This document shows, piece by piece, positions 22,977-36,125 of a stretch of DNA of 64,000 nt. Position 1 is the first letter of the stretch; the number at the start of each line of letters is the position of its first letter. The notes under the pieces are model-generated. The model saw nothing but the letters and a program-made list of their open reading frames with translations. It was not told where the DNA came from and made no database searches. Made by a program: the position numbers and the translations under genes. This stretch comes from Diphasiastrum complanatum (lineage: Eukaryota > Streptophyta > Lycopodiopsida > Lycopodiales > Lycopodiaceae), in assembly GCA_029204225.1 (NCBI GenBank), contig CM055109.1, forward strand, positions 29,820,361 through 29,884,360, written 5' to 3'.

Positions 22977-23985
22977 CAAAGAGGAAAATCAGCAAATCAA
23001 AATTTGATAAAACCTGATGGGCACCATTTAAGTTAAGAGCTGAATCTATATCTAATATACTTGAATTCATAAACCTCTATTTCCCATGTTCCTTTCTGAG
23101 GAACATCAGATGCCTCTATTTTTGTTGGTTTGTGTAGAGCATTATTTTCTCTTGTAGCCCTGATACTTCACTTGAGCTTTTGTATGCCTCACACTGGTCT
23201 TGTATCTAGAGCTTGATGTGACGAGATGGCTTTATATATATGGGATGATGTCAAGAGATCCAAGTGCTCTATGGTTACCAAAGCGGTTTAGCACTAGTAA
23301 ATAGGCTATGCTCTTACAGCAAGACATTTCGACCTTTTTTATCAGCTTACCTATTTCATTTCTCATTTGCTATCAGGGCTGTTCTTTAAATGGAATGAAG
23401 CAATGCATTTAGAGTTTCAAACATTGTTCTGTTCTCTCATATTGGGAAGAAATTGAGCTTGGAATCTTTTAGTTCTGGAGAAAAGGGTTAGTAAACCAGT
23501 TAAGGAAATGGAGGAATTAATTGGGAGAAAGTTTACTTGGGTTGTGGCAGGCAGGTTGTCTGAGGATTAAACATTGTGGTAAGAGCAGTGGTTGCATGAG
23601 GTTTAATGTCTATTGATAATGGGAGCATGGGGTAAAAAGTGGCTTTCCAAGAGCATTGTTATAGAACTAAAAGTTTATGTGATGATTCAAGAGCATCAAC
23701 CAAAGAGCTACTTTTCAAGAGCATTGTAGAAGACCTAGAAGTATATGTCGAAGAGGATGTGCCAGATTCCAACAGTTCATTCAACTATTAAATCATAAAA
23801 AATGCTCCTTAGCTTTTGTATGATATTGCACATGCATTATTGGCGAGTGCATCCAAACTACCTATGTGGTGCCCTTACAATTTAACATTTACTAAAAGTT
23901 AGACAGGTCTCCCTAAATATTCATAACATATTCCTTAATGCAAGCTGTAGTGGAAATTCATATGTGAAAGAATGTTAAGCAGGAA
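22977..23985. other. 3' flank of the DUF1635 gene
   Basis: No coding sequence is supported. The first few hundred bases are probably the 3' untranslated region. No canonical AATAAA signal stands out close to the stop. Confidence 0.4.
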
Positions 23986-23989
23986 AATA

Positions 23990-24107
23990 AATGTTGTTCA
24001 TTGTAGTACATATGAGTAGCAACTAGCTGATATTTTCGCTAAGCCACTCACGAGAGAAAATTTTGATAGATTTAGACCAAACTTTTCTATACATAAAGTT
24101 TGTTAAC
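23990..24107 (+). pseudogene. Copia RNase H C-terminal fragment
   Basis: A short plus-strand reading, QLADIFAKPLTRENFDRFR, matches the very end of copia polyproteins. An in-frame stop precedes it. Possible LTR sequence follows, but its bounds are not visible. It lies opposite in direction to the neighbouring minus-strand copia remnants. Confidence 0.7.
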
Positions 24108-24390
24108 TTTAATGCTATGTATAAGTGTGGATGAATAGTGCATACAAGATCCACTTTGTATCTCCTAACTGTTCATATGTGTTACTTTGTTTCAAGTATC
24201 ATGATTCATTGGAGTAATGTAGTTGCATGGTTGTCCACACAAATCTTCTACACACATGGTGTTATCCACATGATTATTGAAGAAAATTCCAATTCAACTA
24301 GTGATAATGCCACAATAGAGGTTGCAAAGTTTTGTTGAGCCATTTCTTCCTATGCCTCACTAGATGAAATACAATTATTATGCTTTTGAG

Positions 24391-25830
24391 TTAACTTACC
24401 CAATTTAATAAGATATTTTGTATTACACAATCATCATAGATCGAAGCACCGTTTAGATAATGCTTGTAGAAAAACTCAAATGAATGATGACTTGTTGACC
24501 AAAACTTGAATTTTTGTTCCCAATAGACGATTGCTCCATGGATGTATTGAAAAATAAGAGTTTTCAAATATAGGCAATGTTTCATGAGAGTGATGATTCT
24601 AGATAGTTCTTGCTTGCCTTCATTCGATTGACCATGTGTACACCTCTTCATCCAGCACTCCATTAAGAAAAGTAGATTTAACATCCATTTATTGGATCTT
24701 CCAACCATAGAAAGCAGAAATAGCAATGATAGAACGTATAGTTACCATCTTAGCTATGGGTGCGAAGGTTTTCTCAAAATCAATACCTTCTTGCTGCTCA
24801 AATCCTCTCACAACCAACCGTGCTTTGTACTAGTTGAGTTGCCCATCCACTCCATATTTGATCTTGTATATCCATTTGCAAGTGATAGGCATCTTACCAT
24901 CAGGTAGCTCAACCAAGTTCCACATCCTATTTTTCGATATAGCTTCCATTTATGTTTCTATAGCTTCACACCACTCCTTGTGCTCATTTGCTTCACCAAA
25001 AGTTTTTGGTTCTTGAGCCTTGAGCACACAACCCATAAAGGCTAGATTCATCTCTAATCTTGTAGGAGGTTTTTGGTTTCTACTTGATCTTCTAAGCTCT
25101 CCTTGCTCGCTAGATTCGGGAGTAAAAACATCATAGCTCTTGATGATAAGTAAAAAAAATCATATCTATTATCATTAACTATGGAGAGTTTGCAAGAATT
25201 AGATCCACCATTGCTTCTTACACTTGGAAAGTGCACTCTTGAGTGAAGTGGTTGCAAGGATAATGATGACGTTGTGGTAGATCTTGAGAAAGGCAACTTA
25301 GGTGTTTTAGATAAAGCACATGTCTCTCATGCATCCTCCTTGCACATAGACTCCATGGATTTGTGATTGGAGTAATTCAATCTCTTGTGACATGGTTCCA
25401 CTTGTGCTATCTTCTCCCTGGCTATCAATCCACAATGGTTAGCTTCCACAAAAGCATCAAGATTGAAAAGCCTACCATATTTAATCCTGGCAATGACATT
25501 CCCACTCCTCATTATCAAGCAAGCATTACCATCAAATGCAACAAAAAAATCTTTTTCTATGAGATTCTCAACACTTAGCAAATTCAAATGTAGCATCCCT
25601 AGAAATGACAAGCTTCTGTGCATCCATGTCATACATCATGTATGCCTTGGCCTTCTCATCATATCCAAGGAAAATATTTCTAATAGCTTTTGCATCCAAT
25701 TTTCTTCGTTTCTCATCAAGAATATGAGCGTTACCATCACAACCAAATACTCTCAAATGAGAAATATTAGGTTTCTTTAGTACAAGCTTCATGAGATGTC
25801 TTACCTTCCACGGATTTTTGCTCAAAAATA
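24391..25830 (-). pseudogene. Ty1/copia remnant (integrase end to RT)
   Basis: Minus-strand pieces in order: integrase C-terminus at 25568-25825 (ISHLRVFGCDGNAHI, then FLGYDEKAKAYMMYD), a linker, then RT near 24650-24980. RT pieces read KARLVV-GFEQQEG and MDVKSTFLNGVLDEEVY, with stops and shifts between them. The YVDD block lies in the most broken part. No LTR or primer site is associated. It lies next to another minus-strand copia remnant with a different family signature, so two insertions are abutted. Confidence 0.8.
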
Positions 25831-25849
25831 TCTCATGACTCTAATAAGA

Positions 25850-27585
25850 GCCTTCCAATGTGTTAGACCAGGGTTGGTCATATACTAACTTAGGGAGCTG
25901 ACTGCAAAAGCTATGTCTGGTACAGATCATTGCGTACATAAGAGATCCTATTATCCAATGATAAGGATACTCACACATATGCTCCTTCTCTTGAATTGTT
26001 TGAAGACACTGGTCCTTTGACAATTTGAGACTTGGTTCCATTGGTGAGAGAGCTAACTTGCAATTAATTAGATTATATCTGACTAACATATTGTAGATGT
26101 ACCTCTGTTGAGTAATGTAGATCAACTTTCAATTTCTGTCTTTGTGAATTTGAATTCCAAGGCAGAAATGAGCTTCACCTAGATCGGTCATGTCGAATTC
26201 AGAAGATAGCATTGACTTGTCTTCTTTTATCAGATCGATACTGTTGCTGAAGAGCAATGTGTCGTCCACATACAAAGTGATAATGATAAAAGATTGTTGC
26301 ACTATCTTGAAGTAAATGTTTGAATCTGAAGAGCTAGGTGTGTAGCTGTGATTAATAAGAAAAGTATTGATCCTTTGAAACCATGCTCGAACAGATTGCT
26401 TCAAGCCATAAAGTGCCTTATGGAGTTTACACACATGATTGTGTTTACCCTCAATAATATAACCATGTAAATGTCTTCTTCAATAACTCTGCTGCAGTAG
26501 CAAATGATAATAAAAGTCGAATAGAAGAATGCTTAACTACTGGACTGAAAGTCTCAGTGTAATCGATGTTGTATACTTGAGAAAATCCTCTGACGGCAAG
26601 TCGGGCTTTTCTTATGTTGATGATTTCGTCTGCTTTGTATGTGACTTTGAAAATCCATTTGCAATCAACTACGTTTCTGCTAGCATGTAATGCGACAATT
26701 GTCCATGTCTGGTTCTTGATAAGAGATGAATACTCTTCTTCGATAGTTGTCGGCTCGTGAACAAGGTAGGTTGTAGACTCGTTGATATACCTGATAGGTG
26801 GTCTGCTAGCTCTTGATGATCTTCTGGAAAATAGAGGAAGTTGATCATTTTTATCATACTATAGTTGCTGAACTGCAACATCATCATCTTCTGATTTGCC
26901 TTTGATATGTTGTTCATCAAAAGTAGATGATCTTGGACCTTCAATGGGAATAGTCGACTGAGGAACTGGGAAGTTCAATATGTCAAGAGAATTTCACAAG
27001 TCGGCTACAGGGGCACTGCCATTTCCTTTGAGGTCGACAAACTGATCTTCAATGAAGATGACATCCTGGCTAGTGAATATCTTCGACTCGATGGGATCGA
27101 ACAACTTGGAGGCTTGATATGAAGTAGTGTAGCTGATGAAAATACATTTGATACCTGGAAGTCGAGCTTCTTCCTTAGATCATGAGGAATCTGCGCATAA
27201 GCAGTACATCAAAAAACTCGTAAGGTTGATAGAGAAGGTTTGGTACTTGTCCCAACTTCGAAGGGTGTTTTGTCTGAGAGACCTTTAGTAGGACATCTAT
27301 TATGAATATAGGTTGTTGTTGAAACAGCGTCAGCCCTGAAGGACTTTGGAAGTGTCACATGTGATAACATGCACTTTGCCGATTTTTAAGGTTCTGTTCT
27401 TTCTCTCAGCAAGACCAGTTGACTGAGGCAAATAGGAGGTAATGTATTGTTGCTCAATGTCGTTGTTAAGGCGGTACTTCTTGAATTTGGTGGAGATGTA
27501 TTCTCCCCCGTTATCTAACCTTAGTGCTTTGATTCGTTTGCCAGTGTTACTCTTCCGAATCATGCAATGCAATGCAAAATGATTG
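25850..27585 (-). pseudogene. Ty1/copia remnant (integrase, linker, RT)
   Basis: Minus-strand order: integrase core at 27330-27572 (IKALRLDNGGEYIS, then LPQSTGLAERKNRT), linker and early RT at 26440-26950, then RT at 25850-26434. The RT reads VCKLHKALYGLKQSVRAWFQ, then LYVDDTLLFS, then FDMTDLGEAHFCLGIQI. The LDNGGEY and YVDD motifs are both intact. The end of RT (CKLALSPMEPSLKLSKDQCLQT) closely resembles the pol tail at 1-300, so it belongs to that copia family. Frames are broken between pieces, and no LTR is seen at either end. Confidence 0.85.
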
Positions 27586-28822
27586 TAAAGTTTGCAATTT
27601 TTTTCTCAAAAGAGCGAAGTCCCTAAACTTTACACTATTTGAGCACGTTTGTGATATTATATGCTCGTAGCGTATACATGAATGCATCAAGCTTGACATC
27701 TCTAAATCATGGAGTGCAACACATGCAAAAACGTGTGCTTGCCTAAATCTGTAAATTGCATATTATACCCTCGCTTTACCTTTTTCAACAGTTTCTAGTT
27801 GTAAAAAGTTAAAAAAATGTTACTTCATTCGAATAACTAGCTATAAGCAGATTTATTAACATGGATTCCATATTTTGTTCCTGAATTGTTTCTAATTTTT
27901 TGACCTTCTTAAGATCTAAGATTGGTAAGTCCATGAATTTGAAATATGGTTTGGCCACTAACAACTCTAATCTCTAATGTGTAAAGTTCGAATTGACAAT
28001 AATGGACATAGAACCTGAAATCTGTTTGTGGACAACACAACTTGAAAGTGAACCTGTTCACGTCTTCTCAGTGCAGCAATGCTAAATGCTCAATACTCAC
28101 CATCAATGCTTTGCTGAACCACCATTACTTGTCAGAGTTGCAATGGGCGATCAACGAATTTTTTTATGCCACTCCTACCTCTTATAGTTCTTGTAGTTGC
28201 ATCATGTCATGCAACTTTTCTTCATAATAATCTGCATTTGTTTTTGTTACTATTGCAAGAAATGATTATTACTTCTTTTCTATTTTTGGGTTACTAACAA
28301 TGTGACCCCCCTCTATTGCTATCATTACAGTCATATGCCATTGCATTGTTGCATACACAAGACAGTGATAGCCTGGCGAGGAGCGTTGCGTTGCTATAGT
28401 GACCAATTTGTATCGCAGTTGCTACTACAAAAGTATTTCAGGAGCTTGTAATTACTATTGCAATCTACTAGCCTACCACATTCATAAAAATCCAGACTTT
28501 TTGTATTCTGATTGTAATGGTTGCTATTAAATAAAAATTGTATTATTTGTTGTAGATTCATAACTTGTAAGATTGAAAGTGACTAGTATAGTTGTAGGAG
28601 TTGTAGGCAAAATTTGGCAGTGTGCATTCATGAATCATAGTTTCTAGATCAGCTAGCTTTTCATTGAAATATATCGATCTGCTACGCTCTTACAAAAAAT
28701 AGATTTTTTACTATTGCATATCTGAAGCTTCTTGTTGCTTTAATATCTATAGTTAGGTATTGTTGGAGGTGTGAATATTTGCACAAATTAGAAAACTTAC
28801 TGGATTATACCCACAAGCTTCA
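27586..28822. other. Gene-free stretch upstream of the hAT pseudogene
   Basis: AT-rich DNA without supported coding sequence. It should contain the left terminal repeat of the hAT element. No inverted pair with the DNA after 31170 could be found by eye. Confidence 0.4.
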
Positions 28823-31170
28823 ATGGAAACTTCCAAAGATGTCGGTGAAATAAGTGAAAAACATGTACTTAAATACACTAAGAGAAAACAATCTAGCATT
28901 CTTGTAATGTTTGGAGCTAACAAGAAAAAGCACACCAAGAAATATGGTGGTGACGGGTGCAGCGAGGAGAAAAAAGTTGATGCAAAACAAGAAAAGATTC
29001 AATCATCCAACCTCCAAAAGAATCTAGAAGCTCTTAGAATTGCAGAAGCTTGTAACATGTGGCAAGATTGATGGATCATCGATTACCCATGGCTAGAGTT
29101 CAACAAAGAATTAGGAAGGGTGTACTGTAAAGTATGCAAGCAACAACCAAACCGTTACAAAAATGTATTTGGAACTTTGGGGAGCACTAACATTCGTGCT
29201 AGTGCATGGTTGGATCATGGTAGGTCCAAAGTCCATAGAGATTTATATAGAGATCAGATCGAAGCTAAGAAAAAGGCAATACAAGAGGCGAATGCTACTA
29301 TTCACGACAGAAAAGAAGAGGCATTGTGGGCCTTGTTTAAGGTGGCATATTTTATTGCAAAAGAGGATCTTCCCTACACCAAGTTCCAATTTGAACTATG
29401 TTTGTTACGATCCCTTGGATTGAAAACAATGACAAAAAGTCTCTATCAACATGATAAGGACTGTGCTGAATTTATAAAATACATTGGCGAATCATTACAA
29501 GAAAGTATTTTGGAAAAAGTAAAGCAAAGTCCTTTCTTTGGATTAATGGTGGATGAGTCCATGGACATATCCGACAAGAAGTCCTTGATTATGTATTTGT
29601 CTTACATTGAAAACTTCAATCCTATAACTTCTTATTTCTGTCTTATTTCTTTAGAAAATGAGAATGCCAAAGCAATTTATAATGCAATCATGGCTGTTTT
29701 TTGTGAGTCAAACCTAGACATTAGGAAGTTCGTAGGGTTTGGATATGATGGAGCAGGTTTCATGATAGGGTCGAACACGGGAGTTGTGACGAGGCTAAAA
29801 AAATCATGCCCTTTTCTATAAGGTATACATTGCATCGCTCATAGGTGCAATTTAGTGTGTTCAGGTTTAGCCTCCAAATTGTCGTATTCCAAGTTTATTG
29901 ATTCACTAGTTAATGCAACAGTTTCTTTTTTCGCCAATAGTTGCAAGAGGCAATCTCTTTTGCGGTTGTTACAAGAAGAAATGGCAAGTGATATATTGAA
30001 GTTGAATAGGATTAATGCCACAAGATGGTTGAGTGGTCACAATGCGATAAAACACATATGTGATGTTCTGCAACCTGTGATTCATGCTATAAAAAGTGAA
30101 TTTAACAAAATGTCAAAAAAAAAATCAAGTTCGCAAAAAGATACTGTTTTTGTATGTTGTCAGCCTTGGCATCTACAAGTAAGTCGAAGAAGATAGTTCA
30201 GGTTGCTTCAACCAAAAAGCTTCTAAAAAGGTTATGTGACTTCAGTATATACGTTCTACATTGTCTAGCGGACATACTTAAAAAGTTGTCAATTTTGAGT
30301 TTGATATTTCAACGAGACTATGTGGAAGTTGGAGCAATCTTAGGAATTGTTTCTAATGAAATTGCTTTGATTGAAGACGAGTTTATTGAAGACCCTCCTA
30401 CAAATCTGAATGCTGGAACATATGATAGTAAAGGGTATGCAATCTTACTAGATTATGGACCTGAAAATGGTTATATCCGAAGGTTACAAAATTCCCTACA
30501 AGGGAATATGTATTATGATATAGAAATCAATAGGTCTGCTATGGGTGATGACTTAGAAGTGGCGATTGACTTCCAAAAGTCCTTTTCTCGTGCTATAGTT
30601 GAGAGTTTGTCAAATCAGTTCGAAGATAAAGGCCATTTGAGTTCTTTCAAGGCATTATCTCCTACCAACATACCAAGATGCATGAGAGAAATGAAAGATT
30701 ATGGTTATCAAGAGATCAATTCCCTTGGTGATTTTTATGGGATTTCAAAAGTTGATGCGGCTCGAAATGTGATTCCTCCACTCATCAATATTGAAGAGGT
30801 GAGGCGGGAATATAAAGCATTCAAAATTCAAGCCACAGCTGAATGGAGCGGCCGATCTTTTCATGATACATCAGCCGCCATTGGCTCTAATCAACAGTTG
30901 CATGAGAAATATAAAGGATTGTACACATTGATGTGCATCGTGCTTGTGCAGTGTACCAATTCGGCTGCTTGTGAAAGAGGCTTCAGCAGACTCAATCTAA
31001 TCAAAGATAGAAAACGAGATAAGATTGATTCTGCGGATGCCTTAATGTGTATTTCCATTGAGGGAAGCAATGACCTAGATTCATTGGACTTTTCAAATGC
31101 AATCAACTCTTGGATGAGATTGGCCGAGTATAGGCACATTTTTTTGAACTCAAATGATAAGTTGATGTAA
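28823..31170 (+). pseudogene. hAT-family transposase pseudogene
   Basis: A transposase of the hAT superfamily, which cuts and pastes DNA elements through an RNase H-like fold. Starting at ATG 28823 it has a Lys-rich N-terminus. A TTF/BED-like zinc finger follows (YCKVCKQQPNRY, then HGRSKVHRD, 29120-29245). The first catalytic Asp is in FGLMVDESMD (codon 29552). The second is in FGYDGAGFMIGSNTG (codon 29747). Then come GIHCIAHRCNLV and NATRWLSGHNA. The C-terminal dimerisation motif is NSAACERGFSRLNLIKDRKR (about 30955-31015). Stops at 29069-29071 and 29819-29821 and a frameshift near 30160 disable it. The layout recalls ZNF862/KIAA1586-like hAT proteins, but the subfamily is inference. Terminal repeats were not found. 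Confidence 0.88.
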
Positions 31171-33000
31171 AGTTTGTTGTCTACGTTTTGGTAAGTTATG
31201 AATTTATATATTTTTTCAATCTTATCATTTTTATTTCTGTTTTCATTGGTTAACATATGTATCATATCATATTGTGATAATCGATGATCTCGTATGCTTT
31301 CCCAAACGTTGTATCAAACTTATGATCATATATTGTAGCAAGACCTATTGAGTTTTTTGGTATATGTTTGAAAAATTTGATACCAGGCTTTTTGTCAGTT
31401 GGAAGACCATAATCAGTGAAGACCAACAAAATAGCTAAAGCTTGACATCTTTCCATTTATAAATATATGTGCTAGTGAGTTGAGAGAATTAAGTTATGTT
31501 AGCATACTACAAACATGATCTTTCATGTCCTTAAATAACAGAATCCTTCTTTGTTCTCAATTATGCAAGTTATATTATTTTAAATGTTTAGAATATACTG
31601 CAGTTGAGGTAGTACAAAATTTTCTTAATGAATTTAAAAAAGAATTTCATATGTTTGTGAAGTATATTGCAATTGAGGTAGTACAATGCTATGGATGTTG
31701 CCTATGGTTTAAAGAGACAAGGAAAATCCTTTATGGTTTTGGAGTCTAGCTTATGAGTTAAAATGGTGTTTTTTAACACCAGCTTCAGTTGATTATACTT
31801 GTCTTCAAGAACTCCATTAAGTAGGGCTTTAGTTTATGATACACTTTTCTTATGAGCTATTGAAGGATTCTGGCATGACTGCAAGCCTCACTTTGTTATG
31901 AATTTACAGATGTCGTTTTTTTTTCTCACTTTGTTATGAATTTACAGATGTCGTTTTTTTTTTTATGTATTTCATCATTGGCATGGCACCATCTCTTGAG
32001 ATAATGAAGATGATGGACGATTAAAGTTTGGATGTCTTTGTTGGAGACCTCTAATGTACTTGCTATTGTGCAATTTGATGTTGATATATCTCATTTTGAG
32101 CCTTTCAAGGCATTGTAAAACTTTTTCTTTTGCATCAAAATTATGTTCGCCATGGTTACAATAACATATTTGTAGTTAAATCGATCATGCTAGTGTAAGT
32201 TGTAAGTTCAATGCTAAGGTTTTATTGTTTGTCTTATTTTTGGGTGGAGGGCAACTACAAATTAGTGCAGGAAATTAGACGGTAAGCTAAAATTTTTCGC
32301 AGTTTTGTACCTTAGACAATTTGTTTTAATAGGATTTTTTAGACAATTTTTTAATTATTGTAGGATTCACGAGGCTATGTTTCAAAAATTCCAGGATTCC
32401 ACCGGTATTAATTTTAAAAAACCAATACATGAACCTGTGTATAGGATAATATAATATAACTCCAAAGAGGTTTCCCGACCACTGTTCCTAGCTCTATGCT
32501 ACATGTATTAACACCATATATCCACTTTTTTATGGGCTTTCTTCAGTACGTTCGTTGACAAGGATTGCCACCGATACATTCTGAAACAATTGTTTCGGTT
32601 CAACATTGAATATCAAATACAAAGTACATCTCTGACTCAGGTATTTTCTCATGAAGGTTTTACCATAATTATCGCATACTCACTAACTCCTCCGATTCTA
32701 CTAATGTAGAACTTTGCTCAATGCAAAGCGGAATGGACGACACCCTTTTTGGTGAATATGTTGATCTATGTATCGGAAATGGCTTCAAATGCATACGATT
32801 TCAAAGTTATAGCTAGGGTTTGCGAAATTTTTGCAGTATTTTGATACATAAAAGTTGTTGCATTATGCTACTTGGGTGAAACAAAAAAGTGCATCATATT
32901 CTAGTTATTGCACATGTACCTTTAAAGTCACCAAGTCATTAACGTAACACTAGTGATGGCCAACCTGTACAAGTGATGAACACCCTGGTGCATTTATTCA
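31171..33000. other. Gene-free stretch between the hAT and non-LTR elements
   Basis: AT-rich, with no supported gene. It includes the 38-bp duplication listed separately and probably the right end of the hAT element. A weak minus-strand open stretch at 31262-31456 has no recognised motif. Confidence 0.4.
31887..31962 (+). repeat. 38-bp tandem duplication
   Basis: Two head-to-tail copies of CTCACTTTGTTATGAATTTA, each continued by CAGATGTCG and a T-run. They are identical apart from T-run length, so the duplication is recent. Confidence 0.9.
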
Positions 33001-33042
33001 TAGGAAAAAGTAGCAGGTACATTGATGAAAAAGATATATACA

Positions 33043-33053
33043 CCCCGAAGGGG
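33043..33053 (-). other. CCCCTTCGGGG hairpin in the 3' untranslated region
   Basis: On the element's RNA strand CCCCUUCGGGG can form either a C(UUCG)G tetraloop on a short stem or a four-pair stem with a three-base loop. It lies about 85 bases after the stop codon and is followed by GTGTATATATC. Short 3' structures of this kind can be recognised by the element's own RT, but that role is inference. Confidence 0.5.
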
Positions 33054-33136
33054 AAGTTTAAACAAAAGTAAGCTCAAACAAGAGCGAAGCTTGCAATAAA
33101 GTTAAGATCCTAGCATTAAAAATAAAAGTGCATAAA

Positions 33137-34456
33137 CTATGATGATATTAGTGGGAGTCTGCCAACTGACTGTAGCAGATCAAAAAAGTGAAGAGGTGGT
33201 GAGTCGGCTAATGAAGGGAGATGAGATGTAGCAGACCCAGCCATCGACGCCCGTTGCAGAATTGATAGGGCCTGAGCACATTGTAGGGAAATGGAAATAT
33301 GTTGTTTGAAAGAAGCCACGAGAATAGAACCAGGAATACCTTGACGCTCTGTCGCATGATGAGAACACATGCGAAGAAAATCCTCAAAGCGTCGATACAA
33401 GGTGTCATAAGTCTCAATTGCTAGGGGAAGGAAAGCATCAATGGGGTGCCTGTCGGAGTAGTTTTTTTCCTTCTCTTGTGTTGCCACGCCTGCCGCTTCT
33501 CCTGGTGTGAAGGTAGAGCAAGGCAATAGGTCATCACGCGTGGGATTAGCAACAACAACATCTGCCAAAGTACCAAGCCCATCCCGAGAGAGGACAATGT
33601 CAACCCGCCTGCGGGAAGAGTGGGATGCAGAAGAAGGAAGGACATGAGACTGCTCTCTGAGGACATGGAATCCTCCATCTCTGGCTATAGCGGCCACTGC
33701 ATCTCTGACAACATCATGCATAGCTGTGCGCTCATTCCTAGAAGGACAGCGGAGGAGGTGGATAGCAAGAGCATCAATAGGGTGACCACAAACACACCTG
33801 GAGAGATCCAAGACCAAAGGATGAGGTAGCCCCAAGTGAAAACGAAGAGCAGTGGTGAAGATGGCCGAAGACAACCGAAAGAAAGGAATAACAGGCCGAG
33901 CTGACAGGCAAGCCCCCGCACCAGGACCCGCACAAGAAAGAAGCCAAGCTCGATACAACGCCGAAGGAGCCTCAGAGAGCATATTGGAAAGGGTTTGCTT
34001 GTGCACGCACTCCAAGAGGGTCTCTTGCAGGTGATCAGAGCTGAAAGTGAGGAGTTGCTCAAAAGGAGGAAGACAAGCTTGGGCAGAGAGGGAGAGGAGC
34101 TCTTGCGCAGCGATAAGGAGGTGCTGGAAAGACAGAGAACCGCTATCCACATGAGCAATGCAATTTGCCAAGAGAGGGCGAAAGACAGAGAGAAACCGAG
34201 AAGACAAAACAGGGGCGACAAGAGCCCAGCTCCCAAGAAAAGTTGCAGATGTAGAAGAAACCGTAGAGAGAAGACCCACACCTCCACAAGAAATGGGTAA
34301 CTGAGCCTGGTTCCGAGCTGAAAGGGTCTCCACACCATCCAAAGAACATGGGCCCAAAAGACGGCCAAAAACATCCATAATAGAGCTATCAAAGGAAGAG
34401 AGAAGATGCAAAAAGTCTTGAGTAGGGGGGAAAGTCTGCAGCAGATAAGAAGGACG
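33137..34456 (-). pseudogene. RT thumb/C-terminus and restriction-like endonuclease of the non-LTR element
   Basis: Open from just after a TAG at 34457 to the element's stop at 33137. It opens RPSYLLQTFPPTQ, then FDSSIMDVFGRLLG, a region that follows RT in this type of protein. The end holds a zinc-binding CVCGHPIDALAIHLLRC (C-x-C-x9-H-x3-C, from about 33796) and then AMHDVVRDAV. The putative catalytic Asp residues are in RRRVDIVL and LADVVVANP (the latter codon at 33560-33562). In RLE-type elements this domain nicks the target DNA to prime reverse transcription. The Asp residues appear intact. The correspondence to the family motifs is my pattern reading. Confidence 0.72.
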
Positions 34457-36125
34457 CTAGATAAAGCAAGACGTCAAGATGCCAAACGTGACCTGAGTGT
34501 CGCCCAACCGAGGAAGCAGATTTGAATGAGTAACATCCTCCTGGAGAGCCTCACTAAGAAAAATAAAACAGAAGAAAGCAGACCCAAAAGGAACACCTAA
34601 AATGCGAATGCCATCCAAAGGAGCAAGGAAACCTTGAGGAGGAACAAAGTCCAGGGGAAGACCTGTTGGAGACCACACTGAACACTTGCGAGATTGAATA
34701 GACAAACCAAGAGAAGTCAACTGCTCAGAGAAATGATGAAATGCGAGTACCGTAGGAGCAGGACCAACAATATGAGTGTCATCAGCAACCGAAGGAAATA
34801 AGCAAGAGGAAAAGGCCTCTACAGAAGTTTGAAGTGCACAGAAATGAGCTAGAGCGAAAAGAGGACCATCCAAAGGATCACCTTGATGAGTACCTGCTGC
34901 AGATTGGATAGTAGAAAGATCCCCAGAGCGCACATGGTGACTGTAAAAGAGAGGAGTCTCAGTAGCATAGAACAACTGCACAAATGGGATAAGTTTAGCT
35001 AACTCACCACCAGCCGCACGTAGCTCCCGAGAGATTGCAGCTCTAGAAATAGAATCAAAAGCATTGGAAACATCCACTTGGAGAACAACCCAGTCAGGAT
35101 GGAGATCAAGGGTGGCATGCAAATCATGAATGACAGCTTCACAATCGCCAGGAGTAGAGACGCCAAACTGATGAGGGGAGAGAAAAGAGACAAAAATATG
35201 TTGAAACTCAAAACAGATAGAGTGACTAACAAGATGAAGGAGGACTTCACCAACAGTGATGGGACGGACGCCACCCGAGGCTTTAGTCATGGCGATCAAA
35301 CGAGACGCAGACAAAAGACGTGCAACAAAAGAAGGAATGTGACCAGATGCGATAAAAGAGCAGACCTGCAAGAGTTGAACAAAGCCACTAGCAAAGTCCT
35401 CAGGTGGAAAGCAATCATGAAGGTGTTCATAGACCAAACTGGAGGGACCACCAACAGCAAGATGAGGACTACGATGGAAGGCACGAGAGAAAGAATCACG
35501 ATCAAGCACCAAGTCAACATCAGACACAAGGTCCTCCACAAACAAGGGAACAATGCCTTCAGAAGTAGGATGAAGAGCTTGGAGAGCAGCAACAGTATCG
35601 GTAGAAGAGGGAGCGGGTGTGAGAGGAGCTAAAGCTCGAGCAACACGAGAATACTCACCAACTTGCCCAAGATGTAGGGTGCGATGAAGGCGACGGTGGA
35701 GGGGTGGGGTGCCTTGAGGTTGAGAGTCTTGTGAGTTGCGAGCAGCAAGTGCCTGACAACGAGCAAAGTGTTCATCATGAAGCGTTTCCTAGTCTCTCGA
35801 TAGAAAGCGACGAAGGCAAACATGAGTTTCTCTATGACCAACATCCCCACCCCTCGGAGGGAGGACTAGACACCAAAGGGAAAAAAGAAGAAACAGATTC
35901 CAAGCCGCAATGTCAAAGGGGTCAATAGCCAAGCGATCAAGAGGAAGACGCATAGCAACTTGAGTTTCACGACGGAGAGCGAGGGGAATATGAAAGTAGA
36001 ACCTTGGACGAGAGAAGCCCAAGTGAAAAGCTCCGAGGATGTCAAGGGAAGAAATCCAAGACCAAGCTGAAGCAAAGGGCAAATGGGGTGTTGAATGAGG
36101 AGGACGATCTTGAGACGACTGAAGC
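34457..36125 (-). pseudogene. Reverse transcriptase of the non-LTR element
   Basis: One frame with a TAG at 35789-35791 and a terminal TAG at 34457-34459. Before the RT fold lies HLGQVGEYSRVARALAPLTP, then TVAALQALHP. RT motifs follow: ASGGVRPITVGEVLLHL, then LQVDVSNAFDSI with the first catalytic Asp, then GTHQGDPLDGPLFALAHF. The catalytic pair is in SVADDTHIVGP (Asp codon at 34781-34783), where the family usually has YADD. RILGVPFGS comes after. Polymerase residues are preserved, and only nonsense codons break it. The reading continues directly into the endonuclease part. Both TAG codons could derive from CAG. Confidence 0.85.

Noticed and set aside
28260-32400. Search for hAT terminal inverted repeats and an 8-bp duplication
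   Set aside because: No convincing inverted pair was found by eye on both sides of the transposase.
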